Shown: piece by piece, positions 43,971-55,700 of the stretch
Position numbering within the stretch: position 1 is the first letter of the stretch
How the letters are laid out: the number at the start of each line of letters is the position of its first letter
Assembly (NCBI RefSeq): GCF_036785885.1
Contig: NC_092323.1
Coordinates: 17,988,501-18,052,500 of the forward strand
Length of the DNA: 64,000 bases
DNA from: Coffea arabica
Lineage: Eukaryota > Streptophyta > Magnoliopsida > Gentianales > Rubiaceae
Reading direction: 5' to 3'
The notes under the pieces: generated by a model
The model's input: the letters and a program-made list of their open reading frames with translations, nothing else
Databases searched by the model: none
Told to the model about the DNA's origin: nothing
Position numbers and translations under genes: made by a program

Positions 43971-44977
43971 GGTGATGGAAGATTTATCGAGCGATCGATT
44001 GGAGTAATTTGTAGAGGGAACTAGGAAGAAAGAAAAGACAACAGAGAGAAGCCAAATGGTAAAAGGTGTATGGACTTTGAAAGTGCTATGAATGTGCTGA
44101 TTTCTGCTTCTATGTTTTGATGTTACTAAGTCCAAACTCCAATCTTGATCCATAGCAATCAGCAAAAAGGAAGCACCGAAGCCTGAAGTTTTTCCGCCTG
44201 CTGCTCCGATTCTAAGCCAAAAAAAATTGTGGAATTCAAGCTTATCTACTAATAGTGGAAGTCCAAACTCGTTCACACTTCACACCATCTTCATCAGCTT
44301 TTCTCGCAACCCTGTCTCAGGTATTTTACTTCATACACCTACTGCGCTTCTATCTTATTTTTTCAATACGAATTGGTTTACGGTACTGATATTCGGTAAT
44401 GAAATTTGCATGCGAAACATGATTCTAATAATAGTCTAATAGTCTTAAGCTTCATTTATTTGGGAACTGAAACATGATTCTAATAAAAGTCTAATACATA
44501 CTGATGCTTGACAAAGTTAACCCTGACCCCTGGAAGCTTCGAAAACCCAGACCAGATTGTGTCATTAGGCGTACGAAAAATTTTGAATATCTGCAAAACA
44601 AAACGACAATGATCTTTAAGGCCACAGAGAAGAAAATTAGCTTGAAATCCATACAAAAATCTACAGTAACATGACAGATGAAAGTTATTTGATGTCTTTA
44701 AATCTCTGTGCTATTATTTAAAAGTATATTTGATGTCTTTAAATCTCTGTGCAAAACCCAGTTATCGTGAAGATACTTAACACCCTCAAGAAATGCACAA
44801 GGCTTAGGGAATTAACTTCACTCGTGCTAAACGGTTGTTTCATTGTCTCCATTAACCCCTTTAGATCTTTTGGTGACAGTTTCAGTTCCCAAATACGAAT
44901 AGCTTTAATAATTTGTTTCAGTTTATGTATATTAATTATTTGTTAAGACTAGTTATTTTTAAATATCTCATTTTAGG

Positions 44978-46825
44978 ATGGAGGCTGATAGCGGTAGTAA
45001 CTCACAATGTTCACCGGGGGGACCATTCAATAGTGAGGGATCTGCAAGTCAGCCCCAAGGTCATAGGCAAAAGACAGATATAGCATGGGGATATGTTTCT
45101 GAGGGCAGAAATGCACAAGGAAGAAAAACCATGACATGCACTTATTGTTTTAAAGTGTTTCATGGGGGTGGCATCCACCGAATGAAGCAACACTTGGCAG
45201 GAGTAACGGGCAGTGTTACTTCATGTCCAAATGTTGATCCAGCAGTGAGGCTTGCAATATTAACATGTTTGCAAGAGAATGATAAAAAATCTAAAGAAAA
45301 AAGAGGAGATTTTGGGGTCGAAAGTCCTTTTGGTCAACCAGTGCACGAATTTGTCGGTGATGAAGTGCAAGAGGTTCCACCTCCTCGAATAAGGGAAATT
45401 TCAATGAATGAGGCTGGTACATCATTAGGTAAAGGAAAGAGAAAAACCACTGCCCCTACAGGTATTCGTGCTTTCTTTAAGGGTGGACGTGATAGTGCTC
45501 AACCTACTATCAAAGCTTGTTTGCAAAGTAAGGATAAATGGCAAAATACTGATATGGCCATTGCTCTTTGGTTCTATGATGCATGTATTCCCATTAATGC
45601 TGTTAATTCTCCATTTTTTCAAAAAGGCTATCGATCAAATTGCATCAATGGGTCATGGTTATAAAGCTCCATCTTATCATTCTTTGCGAGTCACTTTGTT
45701 GCGAGATGCTAAGAAAGATGTGCAGTTAGTTGTTGATTCATTTCGAAATACTTGGGCTGAAACTGGATGCACTATAATGGGTGATGGATGGAAAGATAGT
45801 AGACAAAGACCATTGATTAATTTTCTGGTTTATTGTCCTAAGGGTATATCTTTTATCAAGTCTATAGATGCATCGGACATTGTGACAAATGCAGAAAATT
45901 TGTGCAATCTGTTTGTTGAAATTGTTGAAATGGTTGGTTCAAAAAATATGGTGCATTTAGTCACTGATAATGCTAGCAATTATAAGGCTGCTGGAACTTT
46001 ATTAAATGAAAGATATCCAACTATTTGCTGGTCTCCATGTGCTGCCCATTGTATCAATTTGATTTTGAAGGATATTGGTGAAATAGGTACTGTTAAATCT
46101 CTAGTGGCTCTTGCTGCTACAGTAACTGTTTTTGTGTATAATCATAAATATGTTCTAAATTGGCTGAGAAAAACTAATGGGTGGAGGGAGATTATTCGTC
46201 CGGGGGAGACTCGATTTGCCACCACTTTTATTGCACTAAAGAGCTTACATGATCACAAAGACAGCTTACAAGCTTTAGTCACTAGCGGAGATTACAAAAA
46301 GTTCTTGAAAATGAACAAAGGAAAAGAGGTCAAACAAATTGTTTTGGATGATAGATTTTGGAATAATTCTTTGATTACGGTGAGAATAATGGGTCCTATT
46401 ATTCGGTTGTTGAGAGTTTGTGACACTGATGAAAGGCCTTCTTTGGGGTATGTGTATGAAGGTATGTTTAGAGCAATTACTGGAATCAAGAAGTTGTTCA
46501 GGAGTAGTGAAAGACTATATAAGCCTTACATTGATATCATCAATGATCGATGGGATAGGATGTTGAGGAAAAATTTGCATGCTACGGCATATTTTTTAAA
46601 TCCCGCTTTTCAATATGACACTGCCACATTCTCTACACATCCAGAAACTACAAATGGTTTGTTGGATTACATAGAATCAAAGGTGGATTGGTGTAGTGTG
46701 GAAAATTTAACAAGAGAAATTGGAATGTATCGAGAGCGGGAGGGAAGTTTTGGCAGAAAACTTGCTATTCTTACTAGCAAGAAAGATAGACCAGGTAATT
46801 TATATTTTTCTAGCATTTGAATCTC

Positions 46826-46857
<32 letters not shown>

Positions 46858-47259
46858 CTAATTTATAAATATTTTGTTTATATTTAAATTTTGAATATGA
46901 CAGAGAATTGGTGGAAGCTCTTTGGTTGTGATGCTCCCAACTTACAAAAACTTGCAATTCGGGTTTTGAGTCAAACAGCTTCTTCTTCAGGATGTGAGCG
47001 TAATTGGAGTGTTTTTGAACGTATTCATACTAAGAAAAGGAATAGGTTGGAGCATCAAAGGCTCAATGATCTTGTATATGTGTTAGAATTCAGGATGCCA
47101 AGACTAAATGAGAATCAGAAGTGCCAAGAATTCTTGGCATCATGCTTCAAATTAAATTTGATTGACATCATTCTTAGATTAAACTCGATAAACTTTTCGA
47201 TTAATTATGAGTTTCTATTTAAGTTGAGTTTTATCCAAAAATTTAACAAATATGATTAA
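44978..47259 (+). pseudogene. hAT transposase (BED finger, DUF659, dimerisation), frameshifted
   Basis: The start is ATG 44978 just after an acceptor-like TTTTAG. A BED zinc finger (about residues 30-75: MTCTYCFKVF ... HRMKQHLAG) opens the protein. A one-base frameshift in the A-run at 45621-45625 moves the reading to the next frame (FFQK continues as AIDQIASMGHGY). The DUF659/RNase H-like core follows with MGDGWKDSRQRPLINFL, HLVTDNASNYKAAG and CAAHCINLILKDIG. An intron of about 110 bp (46795-46903, with an (AT)n run) joins KKDRP to ENWWKLFG in phase 1. The hAT dimerisation motif is SSGCERNWSVFERIHTKKRN, then RLEHQRLNDLVYV. After about 47085 the sequence no longer matches the family. One indel is the only clear lesion in the core, so it may be recent or a sequencing error. 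Confidence 0.88.
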
Positions 47260-50200
47260 TTGTTAATAAAATTCTTGAACGCGAAATTTTCCAAATTGAA
47301 AATGAGCAGCATGCAAAACGACCATCTAAAAAACTTAATAAGTTTTTATACTATATCAGAATAATTTTGTTTCATAGTGACGAGATAATAAAATCATGTA
47401 GCTTATTACTCTAAATTTTTTGCTTTTGAATTGGATGAAAACTCAACTGATTTTTCGAGTATTGCAAATAAAATCACTTAAAGAATGGATTTCGAATTCC
47501 ACAATTTTGAGCCAACTCGTCTTAGATGAGTTGATCACCGGCAAAGTATAAGATGCAACCCAACTGCAGATCAGGGGTTTAAAAGATGTGCAATACTGCA
47601 TACAACCCTCCTCTAGTGCAGATTAGAGTAGAAGCAGCAGTGATATTGCTCATTGACAAAAAAAAATATGAAGAAAGAAAGAGTTCCATAGTTTTGACCA
47701 ATGAACTTCCTAATAAATAATGTTCCCTTCCAACATAAAAAACAGTAAACATCATGTTTGCTTTCATAAACAACATTTAGTTATGGTGGGGAACAAAGCA
47801 CCACTGCAATTTGTTGCATCGGATTCGGAAGTGTATGATTAGAATGAGTTGGTCAAGAACAATGCTTTTGTGAAACGAGTGCCTTTGGTTGCCTATTTCC
47901 TTAATTTTTTTTTTAAAAACACACACACACCAACCCACAAACAAGTACAATGCTGCTTTATACTTATAATAGGTATTTCTATTGGCTCTTGCACATAACA
48001 TACATTTTCATTGTGTGCATTTCGTATAAAATTTACTGAGTATCTTTTGATAGTATATTGCAAATAAACGTTGCCTTTCTTAGCAAATTAATTTTCTTAT
48101 TGTGAAATGTTTCCAAAGCAAACACCAAAAGGTTTTTTTAGTAATCAGCGAATTTTTTAGATACCTCAATGACTAGCCGATCATTATGACTTTTTTACAT
48201 GCACAAATTTATTGAAACCAACTACAGAAACTAGGACTCGCAAGTTAAGTTTTGTCTAATTCAAAACGGTTCATTTAATTCTTACAATATTTGGTATATC
48301 ATATTATTAAGTTGTTGTAAAATTCATGATTACATCAAAACTATACAAATTTACATTAAATATAATAAGAATTATGTGAATCCATTTCTACTGAATAGAA
48401 CTCAACAACAATTTCTTACCTTATACAAAAAGATTCATCAAGAAGCTGCCCCCACTTTGATCAAATATAAGCCTCCCCAATCGTGGCTAGGGGTCTGTTT
48501 GATAACATAAAAAAGTGTTGAAACTAAACCTTTTTAGACATTCAGATGTTTTGAGTGTTTGATAAATGAAAATCCATCTGCTGAATTTGTTAAGCAGTGC
48601 TAAACTTGTATATATTTTTTTCAGCATAAGAATCCTAACTAAATGCTTAATTCTGATAAGAATCAATAGAATTATTTCAACTATCTCATCTTATCTACCA
48701 AATCTACCCTTATTTGATAATTATATTCAAAATTCTTATCTAATTAAATAACCTGATATTTTCTATCTAATGATTTTCTGTTTCTTTTTTCTCCCTTTTT
48801 AATGACTTTCATTTTTTTCTCCCTACTCCTTATATAATATATTTCATCTTTTATATTAATTTGATTTAAAAATAAACATTATCATATTCATACCTAACAA
48901 TTTTAAGCTAATTAAATTGTAGGTTCTAATTTTTTTTTAATGAAAAGATATAAGGGCAAAATTGTCAAATTAAACTTATTAAGCATTCAGTTATAAATAT
49001 TTATCAAACAGCATAAATAAGTTTAGAATTAAAATTCAAACATTCATATATTTCTTTTCAGTGCTTAAAATTTAGCTAATTAATTGTTTCAGTATTCAGA
49101 TTTCAGAATTCAGATTCAGTTTTATCAAACGGAACCTAGCTATAGCCAGAAATGAGTCGACTTTTGCTATTTCTTTTCAAGCCATATTTTTCTATTTTCT
49201 TTCTTTTCCTTTTAGATGGTTCTTTTTCCCTTTTGCTAGTTAAAGAGACTTTGAACCTTACAAAAAGAAAAATGAATGAAAGAAAAGGGAATGCTAGAGA
49301 GCCAAATCAAGAGACACCTTAATTACCTGGTTAATATCCCTAGCATCTGTGGGTGATGGAGACTTTATAAATGTTTAATTTTTCTTTGTTTTGGCTCAAG
49401 TTGATGATACCTAATATTATTTTACATACAATACAATCGTGCTTAAGATGGTGGACAAGAAAACATATTGTTCTGTTTGCTTGGCATCATATGTCTTAGT
49501 ATCTTCAATGACCAAGTCAGACTTGATTTTAAATGCATTTAAGTATCTGGATAGTTATTAAGTTCTCGATAAATTAGCTCAAATAATTATCATGATAGTT
49601 GCCTTTGCCTGGAGCCAATGCTCATGTTTGTAGTGGTCGAGTCATGAATCATGAGTAGTTTGGTGAGATGACCACCAACTTAACATTGCTAAAATCCAAC
49701 TTAACTAGTAGTTTGGTGATAAATTAATGATGTTTGTAGAATCAGATCTCCGTTTCGACTCTTAATCCCTTCTCATTTTTCTTTTTCATTATAAAACTCA
49801 GAATCTTAATCCCTTAAATTTTTTTTTAAAAAAAAAAAAAAAAAAAAAAGAAGAAGAAGAAGGTAAACTAGAATCCACTAATATAGAAGTTGATTCCAAA
49901 CCTGCTATTCCTAAAAAATGACCATAAAATATTAGTACTGAATTGTCATAAGAAAAAGATAACATATTTAATGCAACTGAAACAATATGCATATAGTAGA
50001 GTATTACAAAAATCAGCTTTGGCAGCAAATGTATTTGTTGTCTGTGAATTAGACTGGTTTAAACAACTTGAAGGAGTATAAAGTATATCGGGTAATATCA
50101 TCAGTTTTGAAACAAGGCATTCTTATCAACAATTTGCCTAATAAGCTAAACCTCATGATGAAAACTAAAATTGTCAAACTGGGAAAAATCATCTATCTTA

Positions 50201-50598
50201 AAATCTTTTAAAAGGGGTGAAGGAGTTGGTCACTGGGGAAAATGGATGCAGCCAGGGTTACATTCTTGTTACAAGATCAACTAGAAAGACAATGATTATT
50301 ACGGCTAACTAGGTATGTGTTACAAGTTTACAAATGTGCATTTGCAACAGATACTACAAATTATACATGAATTACATAATATTTAGTTGAATCAACCACC
50401 ATAAATAAGACCCCATAATGATTGCAGAGACAATGTTTAAGTTTAACTTGAATCTCTACATATGCTAGTCTTTGAAGAAGAAACTTATACTGACCAAGTC
50501 TCAGAATCTAGAACTCTTCTTGAGGAATAAATAGCATAAATACCCTGCAGCTGGTGCTCACCCATCCATACCCTCCCTACATTGCATGAGAACCAAGC
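47260..50598. other. Intergenic; second part of the D block
   Basis: From about 47370 the DNA is paralogous to 16719 and on (for example AAAACAGTAAACATCATG against 16885, and ATTCATCAAGAAGCTGCC against 17103). No gene is seen. It holds a MITE at 48488-49138 and an A-run followed by (GAA)n at 49829-49862. Confidence 0.65.
48488..49138. mobile_element. MITE with TGTTTGATAA-type ends, absent from paralog
   Basis: The left end TAGGGGTCTGTTTGATAA and the right end read inward TAGGTTCCGTTTGATAA are inverted relatives. The C block near 17166 (CGCTTGCTATAACC) runs through the same position without it. The TSD is short, probably CTA or GCTA, so I cannot decide between PIF/Harbinger and hAT. Confidence 0.7.
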
Positions 50599-51948
50599 AT
50601 GGAGACGATGAACTACACTTCTTTTCCTCTCCACCACATCTGTCAATCTGGTAGTGAATACAGAGCAAACAGTATTCCTCGTGTTCATTTGCAGTTTGAA
50701 CAAATATTAGCAGATGATTATAAATGCGACTGTTTAGGAAAAAATGAACGTGGGTTCTACTGGGAGAAGCAGATTGTATATGACCCTGCAACCTACTCAT
50801 TGCCTATACGTATTACGGCACCAAGGGATTTTCTATGTGAATCTTCTGTTTTCCTGCCATACTGCAACAAATGCAGGTATTTATGTTCCCAGATGGGACC
50901 ACAAGCTAATGCAGATGGTAATCAGATGCTTAAGGAGATGATGATGAACGTGTACGAGCCTGCATACGAAGAGCTGTCCGTCAAAGAGTTTCTCAGAGAA
51001 CAGCAAAGCATGGAAGAGCCCAGGCAGGAAGAAGTTAGAAAGAAAGATATTAGAGACTGTAAGAACAAAGTCAAACTGGAGCAGGACAAGAGAAACTCCA
51101 AACAGAACAGTATGGCACGGAGTGAAAGAATTGATAGTGAACATTTCCTGTTAAAAGTTTCTCTTCCAGTTTCTCTAGGTTCCAAGATGCCAAAAGTAAG
51201 TTCCACAAAATCACCTTCAAGGATGTCAAGTTCAGATATAAGCATGACTAGCACAGGCAGACACCTAAAGATGAATAATACCAACAGCAAAACTAGCTCA
51301 AAAATGGGCAAAATCAGGTAAAATTCTCAGCTCTGGCTCTATTGTGCATCTCTAACAGGCACTTCCTGAACACTATAAGCATTCTATCGTCTCATGCAAC
51401 AAAGATTTTCTCAGCAAAGCCACTTCAACAGCAGGAATACTTATTGCGTAAATCTGTTCTTCTGATTTCCGAATCAATTGAGATGCAGTACTTTGAGAAA
51501 CATGGTATTTACCGGTAAAGTTCAGGAATCCGGGACTTGTAACTATACTTGATTCTTTTTTAGACCAAGTAAAAAAGATTCAGCAGAAGAAAACACATCC
51601 ACACATTTTCTTGAAAACATTCAGCTAGGAGAAGAACTGTCAACTCTGCAGACGATAAAACATGCAGGACATAGGGATTAGAATATGAAAGTCACAAAAC
51701 TGCATCCCTTTACTGGTAGAAATATAGAAAACTCCATATACGCCAATGGGTATTGATGCTTTAGCTGAATTATCTATATCATCACATAGTACCATTTGCC
51801 TACAAACCCTAGAAATATCTTTTAGCAAGGAACTTCAAGCATCATGTCTAATGCAGGTCTGCTAAAAGCATTTGTTTTTCCTGGTAGGTGGTCCTCGAGC
51901 AGTGGAACATCCAAACCATCAAGACAATGGGGGTGTTTCTTCCTCTAG
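50599..51948 (+). CDS. Family member D: uncharacterised plant protein, two exons
   Basis: Exon 1 is 50599-51317 (AATCAG|GTAAAA) and exon 2 is 51888-51948 (CCTGGTAG|GTGG). The intron is in phase 2 and the protein about 259 residues. It is the paralog of member C with the same blocks: MLKEMMMNVYEPAYEELSVK (about 114-133), EQQSMEEPRQEEVRKKD, LLKVSLPVSLGSKM (about 182-195), MNNTNSKTSSK, and exon 2 WSSSSGTSKPSRQWGCFFL. The position matching the C start codon is no longer ATG. Instead an upstream ATG (METMNYTSFPLHHICQSGS) is in frame, adding about 30 residues; the same stretch in C is out of frame by 1 bp. Function unknown. No lesion is visible. Confidence 0.8.
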
Positions 51949-52762
51949 GCCGAAACATCATGGACCATATGCGGAGTGTAGCCCATGTACATGCAAAGGA
52001 TCATATAAAAGGACGACTACAGTACATAGTAATAATGATCTACATACTGTAGCATATTGTGAAGCAAAAAAGACATCAAACCGTGACACCTGACATTGGT
52101 TGTCCATGACACGATAATACTCCATTTATCCAATTTATTTACTTTATATTTGGCAAGAGAATCAAAGTGAAGTTATTAGCATTTCTGCAAGCATGAGATA
52201 AATTATGGAACATCATAATAAGGGAAAATGCAAACAATAAAGTTATGGCTTCAAAATGCCCGGTAAGATTGTTAATGTTACACACATGGCACAAATTTTC
52301 CCAGCTTTTCTCATTTCCTTCTGATAACACAACTAGCAGTTCTTGAAATGAATTAAAAAAAAATCCAGATAAGTCACAGAATTAAGAACATATAATTGTG
52401 TAATAGCAGGACTCCTAACATTTTCTCCAACAGAAAACTTTGGAACTGAGTAAATTCTTTCCTTTAATAATCATAAATCAATGTCTTTCAAAAGATTCTC
52501 TACAAGCAAGCACTGAAGAAGTAGGTATGCCTCAAACTAGATAGCATATTACATCCCCTTTTTTCCAGGAGAGAGAAAAACATATACTGAGCTATATTGA
52601 TCCGCTAGTAGCAAAGATCTATTTTCTACAGCCTAAGACCATCTAACCCATCTAAGTTTCTGCAAGTTTGATAATTAGTCTTGTATATCCTATCATAAAC
52701 AGAAGAGCTGAATTTCTGAAAGTCTAGCCATCACATAGATTAAGCCATCATCCTTCATAATC
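51949..52762. other. Convergent intergenic region between member D and the minus-strand gene
   Basis: Paralogous to the region after member C up to about 52630. It contains the empty site (near 52175) of the 20443 insert. No other feature is seen; it should hold the 3' UTRs of both neighbours. Confidence 0.6.
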
Positions 52763-55700
52763 TCATGCATCATCATCATCACTGTCCTGTAGAAAAACTC
52801 CTCGTACTTTTGCCCTGCCAAACAACAACTGTCAAAATCACACAAGGGTAAAATATAAAATGAAGTTTGCTGGACAAGTCAGTGACCTGCGATAAGCTGG
52901 TACAACACGAGTTGTGGCTTTTGTTGATGCTGAGATTTGTGCTGCTTGCTTATCTGCAATTTGGAAATCTACTCTTTATCTTTCCATATATGAGGAAAAG
53001 GAAAGTGAGAAAAAAAAAAGCAAAAAAGAAAAGAAAGGGCTTGTACTAAGCCAGTTACGCAACCAGTTACTTAGTAACCTGCCTTTACAGAAAAAGGAAA
53101 AGAAGAAAAGAAAAGGAGAAATCAAATAAGAACCCAATTGTCAAGCCAGCAGTTGCCTGAATCTTGTGTAAATGAACAAGCTTGTTGTGAATTGATCCAA
53201 GAGATATAATATGTTCATAATAACGAAAGACAAGTAAAGCCACTCCATATGTCCTTGAACTAAAAGACACCAAGAGAGATCATCGACGTCATATGTAGAC
53301 GTTGTTGGTTATTGGACACTGAAAGAGATGCATTACATGTTATAACTAGAGGACTAGAGGCAGTCAAAGCCACTTTAGATATCATTCAACGGTGGACTAG
53401 AGGATTCCAGATCATATTTGAACTATGTTGGTTATCTTGGACAAATCTAAGAGCATTAAACTTACATCTGCAGATATGATTATTCAAACATAAAAGGATA
53501 AGGATGCTGATAGATTACCAGGAGAATGTGTGAACGGAGTAGTGAGTGAATACATAAAGCCAACAGTGCTTAGGGGGAGTCAGAAAAAAGAAACCTAATC
53601 CACAGGAAAGTTGGTACAAATGGTACAGCAGAAAGTTGCATCAGTACTAATGTTCTGTGTTGTATATCTTGCTAGGGTGTTTTGAGATGTTTTTATACCA
53701 GATTGTATTATCTTTACCAAAATTGATGGACATAATTTCTGTTGCTCTTTTCATAGTCACCTTCAGCTTGTCCACATACATGCACCCCTTGGGTTCAGAT
53801 AAAATACATTACTTGCCAATTCGAAGAGAGAATGATATACACCTCTACAGTGGAAAGATACCCTGGTTGCATGGTTTAGGAACAAGATCCAATCAGTCTC
53901 TACAACTGACCAAACACCATAAATGCATAACCTTTCCTTTAACCAGATTGTCACCCTATTTTGTTTACTATACTGATATCAGCCATCCCAGAAAACATAT
54001 TCCTCTCAATCATAATCCCCTATGGTGTTAAACTAAGATCAGAAACTTCATCTTAATTACATAGCAAATACCCAATCAAGGATTAGCTCATCATGAATTG
54101 GGTACCTGGAGAATCTTGTGATGGCGTAACTAAAACACCATCTGAAGTTGTATCATCATTCATCTTCTGCAACTTTTGCTTTTTTGAGAATAGCATCGAG
54201 TTGAGTTGTTTCTGAAGAGTTTCACTCTTTGCCTGAAAAATAGATGAAGCAAACATATCATAAAAGAATACATAGCAATTCACATCATCCGCTATGCCAC
54301 CAAAGAGATAAATATATCTCAACATTAACAAGATTCTTTAAATACTTGATTACAACAAGATGGCTAGAAAGGTATCACCAGACTAATCTCAGAAACCTTT
54401 TTTATTCAAGTTTTCTACAAACACCAATTTAGAAAAAACTTTTCAGCACTAATTATTATTGCATGAGAACCAGACACTTTCTCATGGTGTGCAACAGAAG
54501 TCAACAACCAAAACACAACCAAACATAATTAGGTCATAAGTTAACATTATGCAGCTCAAACTTTTAGGTTGCAAGTATTACAGAGGAATTGCTTCAGCTA
54601 AATCAAGATCCTCACAGCTAAAGCTTTAACTGGATTGACAACCAAAGGAGTAATATGCAATTTATACATTGTCGTAAGACAGATAGTAGCCTAAAGTCAA
54701 GATAATTCTCTAAGGAATCAGTACTTCCCAAATTTAATTTAAATGCCTCATTCAAAGAATTTTTCAAGAAATTGGTATTTTGTCACCAAAAGTAATATTG
54801 TTCACTAATTTGGCATCAGCTGGTGCAGCTTTCACAAGCTCAAGAAGAACATTACTAGAAGAACATTTTGGAGGGCTATAGCAACAAACATACCTGTTCT
54901 GCTGCTATTCTATTTGTCAACTGACAACAGCGTGTCTCCTCTGAAGGAACAATCAAAGTCATAGTCAGATAAATAACCAGATGCATGGTTTTATTTTATT
55001 ACGCATATACTCATTATCAATATTTCAAAAACAAATAGAAAAATGCAAACACAGACAGAAAAAAAAAAACTCTAAGCACATCTGGGGAAGGCAATAAGAA
55101 GTGATGAATACTAGCCCAGACTGGTTGCTAATAAGGAGGAAACACCAAGATAATTATTGGTATTGTGCCAAAACATTTGCAAGTCAATTAGTGCCTTATC
55201 ACCCATTTGGTGTTTAAACAAGAGCAATCAGTCACCTCTCCACCCTACAAGCTTTCCTTGCTTCATAAGGAGCCTCAAAGAAGGCCTTATATTAAAAGAT
55301 AAAAGTTAAAACCTTGCAAAAGATAATATAACAAGAAGACATCTAAGAAAGTAATATGAACCATGAAGAAACTTATTAATCGAAAAAACCATCTACTAGA
55401 GCAGTGGAGTAGAGGAAACCTTGGTCTAAATACTAGTGGTATATAACTGCTTAGCTATGTTTGAACCACCTAATCACATTCTTCACTGAAATGAAAAGTA
55501 GAAGATGCCCTTTTCCACCAGTTTAAAGAGTAAGAGAATCCATATGGTCTGCAAAAATAAAAAGTTCCTTGTTTTCCACCATTCATAAGTGTATGTAGTA
55601 TGAAAACCCCTTTCAGATGCCATAATTGAAGGGAAGACTATCTGTCCCTTATTTGAGCATCGCGAGCTTAGATGAGAAAAGAACCTTTTATAAGTGAAAT

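Larger units (their letters stand above)
43234..47259 (+). mobile_element. hAT element, left end plus transposase, right end not found
   Basis: A CCGG-rich left end starts CAATGTTTTCAAACCCGGAC and resembles the termini of the hAT MITE at 25405. A captured VQ gene piece, a possible untranslated exon ending near 44320 (TCTCAG|GTATTT) and the transposase relic follow. No inverted partner of the left end is visible after 47260, and D-block paralogy resumes at about 47370, so the 3' end is probably truncated or rearranged. The left boundary is inferred from the TIR-like word only. Confidence 0.6.

Noticed and set aside
51872-52093. Alternative reading (VEHPNHQDNGGVSSSR) over exon 2 of member D, also open in member C
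   Set aside because: Both copies keep it open for a while, but the phase-2 intron and the acceptor at 51886-51887 force the other frame, and no acceptor in the right phase was found.
53657-54031. 124-residue plus-strand frame within an intron of the coiled-coil gene
   Set aside because: Composition is intron-like, there is no family match, and it lies antisense within a well-supported intron.
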